The notes below the pieces were generated by a model, which was not told where the DNA came from, did not search any database, and saw only the letters and a list, made by a program, of their open reading frames with translations. Shown here in pieces: positions 48,100 to 64,000 of a DNA stretch of 64,000 bases (the first letter of the stretch is position 1; every line of letters starts with the position of its first letter). The stretch spans positions 17,328,332 to 17,392,331 of the forward strand of contig CM063257.1 of the NCBI GenBank assembly GCA_032158295.1. Reading direction: 5' to 3'. A program made the translations under genes and the position numbers. This stretch comes from Pycnopodia helianthoides. Lineage: Eukaryota; Echinodermata; Asteroidea; Forcipulatida; Asteriidae.

Positions 48100-49260
48100 A
48101 AAAAATATCACTTATTAAAAATGCTGTCACATAATAAACACATCACTGATAAACAGGCTTGATATACAACGTTGTTGTTTCACAGAAGGGTTACAACATA
48201 AAATAGCGCATAAATTCAAACTTGGAGCACATTTATTTATTGCAATTTGGATGGACTCACTGGGAAACTCAATGTTAATGGTTTAAAGAGTTTTTTAGAG
48301 TTGATTAGATTCTTGAATTTCAAGGTTGGGTTTCACTGCTTTATTTTGCAAGTATACTTATATTTTATTTAATGGATGATTAATAATATTAAAACCGAAA
48401 TGAAGAAAGTAAGAAAAGGCAATGCATATGATTTATATTTGAAAGATATTGAAATAAGGTGTTATATTAATTGAACGTAACAATTGAAGTAATTAATTGA
48501 TGGATTGGTTGGTGGATTGCTTGGTCAGCCGATCGATCAATCGATCTGTGGATCGATTGAGTAATTGATTGATTGGTTGTTGGAGTAACTGATTGATTGA
48601 TTGATTGATTGATTGAAAAAGAAAGAATATGAAATTTGACATTTACATAATGTATAATCCGACTTTGAAACAGAAAAATAATATGAAGAAGGAATAATAC
48701 ACAACTCAAAATAAAAGCAAAAATGTAAATTGGATTTATTGTGTTCCATTGAAACCATATCCAATAAATGTAAAAAAAAAAATAATGCAAAGTCTTATTA
48801 CATAGCGAGAAATTAAATCAAAAAGATGATTTTAAAAATCAAAGAATGTTTGTTGTATTAAAAAGAATAAAATGTCTCCAAAGATTATACACTTTAATAA
48901 TCAAGATCGTGGCTTTGTCGCAACAAGATAATGTATGAAAATATTTGCGAGATTCTGCCAATGAAAGTTGGTCACCTTAACAGATGTTCAGTAGTTCAAA
49001 GGTCATGGTTCAACATTTTTGACCATTGTGTGTGATTGTATTGCGTAAAAATGGCGTCATATCATGTATAAATTATGGTGATGGAAAAAGCGATTTGCAC
49101 ATTTGCAATATATTGAGATTTGAAAATTGACGTGTATCCATGTATAAGTATATCTTCGGTAAAATGTAAAATGCTAATTTATTTTGCTACAAGTTAAAAA
49201 TGTTCACTAATATCTTCATCGGTAAAGAGTAAAGATTTATTTGGTAGTGTAGCAGGGGCA
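48100..49260. other. AT-rich intergenic DNA with TTGA microsatellite
   Basis: No gene seen. A TTGA/TCGA-rich array lies at about 48480-48612. Confidence 0.7.
48763..48768 (+). terminator. Candidate KIF21 polyadenylation signal
   Basis: AATAAA in ccaataaatg followed by a run of A, 1.1 kb past the distal stop. Other AATAAA words lie at about 48135 and 48710. None is proven; this is only a consensus match in AT-rich sequence. Confidence 0.25.
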
Positions 49261-49264
49261 GGAC

Positions 49265-49455
49265 TAGTCTTGGTTGGCGACGTTCGTTTTGTTAACGTAG
49301 TCGCCGATAGCACAACACGAATTACTGGAGAAAAGACATCTGCGTCACACAAACATCTGGATTTGACCCAGTCCCTCCGAGGCAGTCGATGTGGCGCCCT
49401 CTATCGGTGACTAATATTAAAAAAAAAAAAAAAACAGCGTCGCCAATCAAGACTA
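49265..49455. mobile_element. Hairpin element (CTAGTCTTG ends)
   Basis: ACTAGTCTTGGTTGGCGACG mirrors CGTCGCCAATCAAGACTAG. Confidence 0.82.
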
Positions 49456-49637
49456 GGGCAGGACAGACTGAGTTGCCTCGAAAAAAAGAGTATACTCTTT
49501 AAGTTCAAATATAATGTGTAATGCACTCATTCCATTACAGTAGAGTAAAGTGCAAGTTTGTTTTCTAAAATAGAATGTGCCTCTGTGGACCACGCACTTT
49601 TTTGAACCCACATTTTTTGTTCCTCACCAGCCAGTGC

Positions 49638-50025
49638 TTAAAGACACTGGACACCTTTGGTAATTGTCAAAGACCAGTCTTCTCACTTGGTGTATCTCAA
49701 CATATGGATAAAATAACAAACCTGTAAAAACTTGAGCTCAATTGGTCGTCGAAGTTGCGAGATAACTATGGAAGAAAAAACACCCTTGTCACACGAAGTT
49801 GTGTGCTTTCAGATGCTTGATTTCGTGAGGTCTCAAAATCTAATTCTGAGGTCTCAAAATCAAATTCGTGGAAAATTACTTTTTTCTCGAAAATTATGTC
49901 ACTTCAGAGGGAGCCATTTCTCACAATGTTTTATACTGTCAACCTCTCTCCATTGCTCGTTACCAAATAAGGTTTTATGCTAATAATTATTTTGAGTAAT
50001 TACCAATAGTGTCCAGTGCCTTTAA
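49638..50025 (-). mobile_element. M3 TTAA MITE, first of a three-element array
   Basis: TTAAAGACACTGGACACCTT to AGTGTCCAGTGCCTTTAA; right TTAA shared with the next element. Confidence 0.93.
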
Positions 50026-50400
50026 AGGGACACATTGCCTTGGATTGGGCGGTTTGGGCTATAAAAAGCGTTTGTTACGAAATGAATATGGTTGGAAAGG
50101 TATTGTAAAAGTAGAGCATATTGATTCACACAAATATGCCTCAAAATTGCGTGGTTTTCCTTCCTGTTGAACTACCACGGTCTGCTATTTTGTGGAGTCA
50201 AACATTTGGTTCGACAAAATGGCGCTCCGTGTTAGTTCACGAAATAAAAGGAAAACCATACAATTTTGAAGCACTATTTTGTGTGGATCATTATACTCTA
50301 CTTTTACATGACCTTTCCAACCAGATTCAGTTCATAATGAATGCTTTCAAACGCTTATTATTGCCCAAATAGCCCAATCCAAGGCAACGTGTCCCTTTAA
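50022..50400. mobile_element. M4 TTAA MITE, middle of array
   Basis: TTAAAGGGACACATTGCCTT to AAGGCAACGTGTCCCTTTAA. Confidence 0.93.
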
Positions 50401-50448
50401 GAAGGTTCGACCTTGAGACTTCTCGTTGTTCGACGCTCCTGAGCTGTA

Positions 50449-50836
50449 TTTAAAGGCACTGGACACTATTGGTAATTATTACTCAAAATAATTGTTGGCA
50501 TAAAAACTTACTTGGTAACGAGCAATGGAGAGTTGTTGGAGAGACATTGTGAGAAACGGCTCCCTCTGAAGTAACGTAGTTTTTGAGAAAGAAGTAATTT
50601 CTCAGTAAAATATTTGAATTGATTTTGAGACCTCGCGCGTGAGGTCTCGAAATCAAGCATCTGAAAGCACACACCTTCGTGTGACAAGGGTGTTTTTTTC
50701 TTCCATTATTATCTCGCAACTTCGACGACCAATTGAGCTCAAATTTTCACAGGTTTGTTATTTTATGCACATGTTGAGATACACCAAGTGAGAAGACTGG
50801 TCTTTTACAATTACCAAAGGTGTCCAGTGTCTTTAA
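50449..50836 (+). mobile_element. M3 TTAA MITE, third of array
   Basis: TTAAAGGCACTGGACACTAT to AGGTGTCCAGTGTCTTTAA, inverted relative to 49638. Confidence 0.93.
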
Positions 50837-50991
50837 TTCCCATGATTACTAAGGTCGTGTTCTCACAACTTAGAAGATGCATTGGTTGGAATTATGATGT
50901 ACGCCCACCCCCATACATTGCCCCTGCATAACGTGTAAAATTAATGAGGTTCATATTTATCAAGTATTTATTTCCATCGGTATGAGGAGAA

Positions 50992-51215
50992 TAGACCCTA
51001 CCCATGAAATATGCAAAATGAACATCGCGCGTGCGCACTCTCCCTACTGGTTGGCAAAATGAGTGAACATCGTGCCTTTTTTGTAGGGGACTGATGGTGG
51101 CGTGACGCACACGCGTTTGTGCGTCTGCCTAGTGCACAACTGTACGGCGTTGGCCCACCAGTAGCGTCTGTACGCATGCGTGAACGTAATTTACATATTT
51201 CATTGGAAGGGTCTA
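50992..51215. mobile_element. TA-flanked MITE (TAGACCCTTCCCAT family)
   Basis: TAGACCCTACCCATGAAATA to ATTGGAAGGGTCTA. Copy of 38630. Confidence 0.9.
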
Positions 51216-52044
51216 TTGGGTAGCTGATGCAAACATGTTGTTGCATCTGCTTTTATTGGACAGCGAAGAATTAACAGTTCTGCTAAAGTTTTGCTGTTTC
51301 TGTGCAATTATTAAAAACAAAATGGGTTGCAGTATTTGTACATAATTTACGCACACTCTACTTATAATAAGTCTTATTTTTGCTGACTTTATGTATAAGC
51401 TGAATTTAATTGTACAATGTAGTGTGTGTTAGATTATTTGTTGAACTTAATAATTACTTTATTAGGAAAAATAGTTTGTAAATTTCTAAATGTAAAATCA
51501 TGAAGATTTACCTAAAAATCGAAACAATGAGGTGAACAAATTGATTCGTTTATTTGAACTTGTCACGTATTGAGCGCTTCCATTTAAATTTTGTTTTGAT
51601 CGACAGAAGTTAAATAGTGTGGGTTTTGTGAAGCATTTCTCTGACATCACGCAATGTGCTTGAACTGTTGAATAGTTTTAGTTTGAAGGAGTTGAGGCAT
51701 CGACCCGTGTCCATGCAGAACGCTTTATGGGGGGCTCCAAGGTCAAAATGGGTTTTGTAAAGCACTGATTTTTCAATATTGCGCACATGCGATGGAATTG
51801 CTTCAGTAATCAAGAAGATGCAACTTTGGTCTGATTTCAGTTGGGACAATAAAATCATTATATAAATGAACTGAAATTAAATGGGTTGTGAAGTTTGTTT
51901 ATATTATTTCATACGCGTATTTAATACTGAAACCGCGTGTATGTCCTATTAGGCATTGTTTAAATGAAGTCACCGGAGAGATTCGATTAAAATATCATGT
52001 CGAAGATATGTAAGCAGAAAAAAATAACATGTTTCGTCTCATAC
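51216..52044. other. Intergenic, nothing recognised
   Basis: No repeat family member, RNA gene or convincing coding frame seen. Confidence 0.6.
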
Positions 52045-52436
52045 TTAAAGGAACATTACAGAATTGGTTTTTGCTAACAGATCAGTTGCTGGCAGTGTAA
52101 GCACTTTATGTAATCCACCATATACATAAACTGACAAACCTGTAGAAGTTTGAGATCGATCGGCCATCTAGGTCACGTGAAAATAGTGAAAAACCGATTA
52201 CACGTTTGCATGAAATCATATAGATTCAACAAATGAATAAAACGCTCACTGAGCGATAAACTCCAATCGGAAAATTAGTTTATTCATTTCTCATCAAATA
52301 TGGCATTTCAGACATAAATATTTTAAGGGATGTTTTCTACTATCATCATCATTAGGCCGTGTAAGTTTTATGTAGATCTGCGATCAAAAAGTATTTTTTA
52401 CATTTTTTTCTAACCAATTATGTAATGTTCCTTTAA
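52045..52436 (+). mobile_element. M2 TTAA MITE
   Basis: TTAAAGGAACATTACAGAAT to ATTATGTAATGTTCCTTTAA. Confidence 0.93.
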
Positions 52437-52624
52437 ATAAATAAGTAAATCAAAGATGTATCTTTAAATAAAAATGATATCATTGAAACAACATTGTAAA
52501 TTGTCTTAAGTTAAAATCAACTTGGTTCCACCATCAAAGTTATCAACAGTGACACCCCTAAAATTCCACCCAGAAACCCCATCATCTGTTCTCTCCTACA
52601 TGCTAAATATTTTTGGGGTGTTTT

Positions 52625-52923
52625 CCTTCGATTGCAGCGTCACAGCCCGAGTTTTTGCCAACCAAGGTTGGAAAACTATGGAAAGCCACAAATGCAAAGC
52701 AAAAACAGATAGACACAGTTTGCAACAACGTTACACAAATATTCAAAAATACTGTTGAATTTGTTGGAAACAAAGCAACTAACAATGGGCTGTATTTGTG
52801 TCAAATAAAAATTTGCAAAGGTGATAAACTTGGTCACATTAGTGACGATTGAATGTTTTGCCAACGTTCGGCTGTCCATGCCAACCAGCGCAGTTTGTTT
52901 ATCAACAATGGAAAGGTCTATAT
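52625..52923. mobile_element. TAGACCTTT-family MITE, left end degraded
   Basis: AGTTTTTGCCAACCAAGGTT, GGAAAGCC and the right end AATGGAAAGGTCTATA. Confidence 0.8.
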
Positions 52924-53099
52924 TTTAAAAGCCAATCTTGGCTGGGCTCTTGGCGAGTTAAAAAAGACTACGTATTCGCTGGTACCACGCACAACACAAT
53001 GATACCTTACATCAGAACAGGGAAACCATTTTGTTTACAACAGTTGTCACCCGTTGTCTTCTGCGTGCCCTATGCTTCGGACTTCCATGTAAGTTAAAA

Positions 53100-55200
53100 T
53101 TATGATAAATTAAGAACACGATTTCATGCTCAGACGTTGTTTGACAAGCTCAGACATGTGTGACAAAGGGTAAAACGTGTTTTATTTTGCACCTTTCTGA
53201 TATGACCAGTTATTTAGTAGACAACAATATTGCGTAACCATATGTCTAACCTATGTTCGCCTATTCCCGACAGTATTCCGACGTTTGTTCAGTCTACTGC
53301 AATGGGTTTTTCCACCCAAACTTTGACATGTTGTTTTTCTCTTTTCTTTTTTGCACAATGTCCGTTTCAAATTGAAACAGAAAAGTATGTACTTGTAGTG
53401 TACTGTAGCCGAAACAATGTAGGCCGGTGTCGTAGGGAAATCAGTCCCCGGAGATTCTGGCCCCCACATGGGAAAATAACATGTGCTGAGGAGGAGGATT
53501 CAAAAGAGGGCGCTGTGGGATATCACATGGGTTTATTGATGTCAAAGTAAAAAGGGCTGGGGGCTCACCTGTCTCGCCATATTGGAAGATGAGGGATTAC
53601 ATGTCTCAACCTTTGAGGACGCTATTTATACAATGAAAGTGGCAATATGCATACAGGCGCTGTCAGAAGATGTTTGTACACATTTCTACACATGGGGGGG
53701 GGGGGGGACACACACACAGAATCTTTTGCCTCACCGGCTCTAGCTTACAGTATCGACGATGTATGCTCTGTAGAATCATAGGTCCTTTCTCTATGGTAGA
53801 AGCCAACATATTTTACCAATGGACTTTCTATTACCATTTCATGTCTTTTGAAGATACTAATCGATGTACTTATACTGTAGACATGGCTGGGGGGGGGGGG
53901 GTACTTCTATTTCGTCCAATTAGATTGCCTAATGTTTAAAGATCATGGGTTCTTCTTTGACCTAGCTGGGGTTATGTCTAAGTAGAGACTCGCATAGTAG
54001 AAACTATTTATGGAGAAGCCATGTTTTAATCCGACTGTAAACAGCGCCCTCTGTTGGCGGGTAAACACAGATATTGTTACACCTAACTTCTGCCATGACT
54101 GAAAGCGGATCTTCAACAATTCAAATGTAGCTTTCGGAAATCAACGTTAGAGGGCTTGCCAACATTTAATTTAATTGAGAGATGCATCAAACGATTATAA
54201 TGTAGTCACAATTAGAAAACACTGTATGTGGTAGGAATTGGCCATAGAGATATTTCACAGAGCAAGATTGACTGGTAGGTACCAAGATTATTCCATTATT
54301 TTTATTGAGTAATTACTTTTTACAATACAAAGAAAATAATGATTCTAAAGACAATTTATAAATTGACCACCTTATGCATTTATTCATTTATATATGATTT
54401 GCTTCATGCAAGTTAAAGTACTTGTACTTTGCAAAAAGTTTTGGGGCAGTTTCTGGTATAGGCCTACATTGTTAAACAAAAATTGTTTTGTAAACTTAAA
54501 AAGCAAGTCTGAATGAAATCGGTCGTTAAGAATTCCGGAACCTCTTTTATTGGCTGCCCATCACAGGGGCCAAATTTCACAGACCTGCTTTCAGTACAAG
54601 GTATCTCAACACAAATCAATTTGCTTACCAGAAGGTTACCGGGCAAAGTACCAACCACTTGTACAGTCTGTAACTGGTTTCTTATACAAAGTTAGCTTAG
54701 CAGAACATTGTTTAAAGGTATTGTACACTTTTGGTACCGGTAACGGCTCAAAATCAGTGTACATATTTTGTGTGATTCAACATATTATGCATGAACAAAC
54801 AAACCTGTGAAAGTTTGAGCTCAATTTGGTCATCGAGGTCACGAGAAAATAGTGAAAAGAGACCTTATGTGTTTTCTGTTTTTTCAAACATCGAGTTTTT
54901 ATCACCGTGATAAAAACTGTTGTTTTACTCATTTCTGAGAAACGATAGCATTTTAGGCAGAAATATTTTAAGGAACCTTTGGTACCGTTGCTAACTTTCA
55001 AAAATTAAAATAAGTAAAAACAAAACAAATCAATACACCTGTATAGTACGTGGTCCACGAACTTCTGCCCTCAACGGCTAAGTCTGGTGCACCTTATGTC
55101 CCCATAAATTCATCGTTTTAACAAACTGACCAATCAATCATAGTTTAATCATACAAATGGTTAATACGACAAAAGTTATACAAAGAAGAAGAAGGCAATA
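53100..55200. other. Intergenic block, few features
   Basis: Holds two G tracts (53693-53707, 53890-53900), an M8 fragment (about 54565-54711) and an antisense M1 piece (54712-54977). No gene supported. Confidence 0.6.
54712..54977 (-). mobile_element. M1 MITE, antisense, right part lost
   Basis: TTAAAGGTATTGTACACTTT then the M1 interior reversed (CACGAGAAAATAGTGAAAAG) and a stop in homology at GGCAGAAATATTTTAAGGAA. Confidence 0.88.
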
Positions 55201-55229
55201 AATTGATAGAAACAAAACGGCTATTTGAC

Positions 55230-55690
55230 CTCAGAGTCTTAAAGACAGGGTCATAGATTGGTAAAATATTGCCAAGAAGTGGTGACCGTAAAAACTGACT
55301 TGATGGGAGGCATAGTATACACTGTTGATAGTATACACTATTTTGAGAAAGGATTCCCTTCGAAGTAATACTATTGTTTGGACAATTTTTCACCCAAAAC
55401 ATTTGAATCTGGGGCTCAGATTTCTGAGGATTGGTGTCCATTCGCGAATGCTGCGGCCTGTTGGTACTCGCTGTCACGTCCCTAAACGTGGGTGCATGGA
55501 TTCAACGTTCTTGTGAAAATACCGTCACAGTTTTTGTTTGCTGTTTTCTCAGCAAGTAGACAGCTAAAACTTTCCCACGTGACTTTTATTGTATCTTTTA
55601 ATAAGTTTGCCTTTAAATAAGCACTACGTTGACAAAAACCAATTCATGGCCCTACCTTTCTACCTTTAACTTAGTTCTGAGAAATTGGCT
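55230..55690 (+). mobile_element. M5 long variant near Sushi-FReD 3' end
   Basis: GAGAAAGGATTCCCTTCGAA, TTCTTGTGAAAATACCGTCA. Partner of 9850-10205. Confidence 0.72.
55585..55590 (-). terminator. Candidate polyadenylation signal of Sushi-FReD gene
   Basis: AATAAA on the minus strand, about 155 bp after the stop. It sits inside an M5-like MITE, so the repeat may supply the 3' end. Consensus match only. Confidence 0.35.
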
Positions 55691-55742
55691 GTTCCCTTTA
55701 ATATGTACGCCTAAAATCAACGGTAAATGTGTTCTGGATTTT

Positions 55743-63065
<7,323 letters not shown>

Positions 63066-63568
63066 TTTGGAAAATATCCAACCCGTACAGGTGTTTTTAC
63101 AGATACTGACTGTTGCCAACCAGACCCTCTTGTGTTGTTTATGGCGGTCTGGGCCCAGGCTCTTATACCGAATAATCATTGCATTATTTGACTTACAGGG
63201 CACCGTGACAAGCAGTGCCGCAAATTTGACCCTGTGTGTCAGGTGAAAGACGATTGAATCCCGGGAAAAACATCGCAAGATGATGACGACAATATCAAAT
63301 ATCAAACACAATTATAGAAGGTCACCATAAGTTAGCCTCAAACTTATCATTTGAAGATCAGATGACCTTTGTGAATTAAATTTGATCATGACAAGTCAAC
63401 CTAAAACTTTTTAACAGGTGTGACACGTTTGTCATCGCTTACCTATTCCCACAAACCATCAACACAATTTGTGCACATTGTGTTGTCCAGGTAGGAGGTT
63501 GGTAATACGATCAATCTGAGTGGGTTCGGCTGCATGATTTGACATGGATTACCGTACGTTGTTTCATA
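63066..63568 (-). promoter_or_regulatory. Upstream region of Sushi-FReD gene
   Basis: The immediate 5' flank of the ATG. No confident TATA box or known regulatory site; the open frame through 63311 is probably 5' UTR. Confidence 0.35.
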
Positions 63569-63925
63569 TTTAAAGGCCCTGTACACTATTGGTAAGATCG
63601 AAAAACACAAATGTTCACAGATTCACACATAACTTACATGATTTAAAGTTATTAATGGTGGAAAGGCTCCCTTCAAATATTTCCGCCTAAAAAATACTAT
63701 CGTTTCTGAGAAATGAGTAAAACAATAGTTTTTATCACGCGTGATAAAAACTCGATGTTTGAAAAAACAGAAAACACATAAGGTCTCTTTTCGCTATTTT
63801 CTCGTGACCTCGATGACCAGTTGAGCTCAAACTTTCACAGGTTTGTTTGTCCATGCATATGTTGAATCACACAAAATGTGGACACTGATTTTGAGCTGTT
63901 ACCAAAAGTGTACAATACCTTTTAA
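63569..63925 (+). mobile_element. M1 TTAA MITE upstream of Sushi-FReD gene
   Basis: TTAAAGGCCCTGTACACTAT to AAAGTGTACAATACCTTTTAA, with centre ATCACGCGTGATAA. Confidence 0.92.
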
Positions 63926-64000
63926 AAAAGTCCTTGGACTGCGTGCGGAAACTCTTTAGGTTTCAGGTTTCAGGTTTATTTCCATTTCCATACCACAAGG

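Overview
The window is animal nuclear DNA: genes split into short exons with GT-AG introns, an AT-leaning background, and introns packed with short transposons and tRNA-headed SINEs. Gene content (a KIF21 kinesin and a secreted Sushi/fibrinogen-domain lectin) and repeat style suggest a marine invertebrate deuterostome, most likely an echinoderm. That is inference; no species marker is visible.

Region 1 (about 1-48,800, plus strand) is the 3' two thirds of a KIF21 gene. Twenty exons (4889-47631) join in phase and encode the middle and C-terminal coiled coils, a Ser/Pro-rich linker and a seven-bladed WD40 domain. The motor domain must lie upstream of the window. The gene ends in two alternative last exons (45153-45273 and 47556-47631) that each supply the final strand of the seventh WD blade and a different tail. 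One intron is GC-AG, and three consecutive linker exons, one only 24 nt, are frame-preserving cassettes.

Region 2 (about 48,000-55,700) is intergenic, with no convincing gene. It holds arrays of TTAA-target MITEs, TA-target MITEs, hairpins and AT-rich sequence.

Region 3 (55,743-63,065, minus strand, tail to tail with KIF21) is a complete five-exon gene for a 401-residue secreted protein: signal peptide, short coiled coil, one six-cysteine Sushi domain, C-terminal fibrinogen-related domain (FReD). Its introns hold SINEs, a roughly 54-bp tandem array and a long ATT microsatellite carrying two nested 5'-truncated non-LTR retrotransposon ends. These encode a CCHC plus PD-(D/E)XK-like endonuclease, as in R4/Dong-type elements that target TAA repeats. 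An inverted repeat of about 140 bp sits just inside intron 1 and intron 4, bracketing exons 2-4.

The dominant non-genic theme is TTAA-target, short-TIR elements (at least eight families, piggyBac/Kolobok-like by target site) that insert into each other and into SINEs, giving a readable order of insertion. Family labels (M1-M8, SINE-A to -D) are local to this annotation. Exon edges come from splice consensus plus reading phase; repeat edges marked 'about' are approximate.
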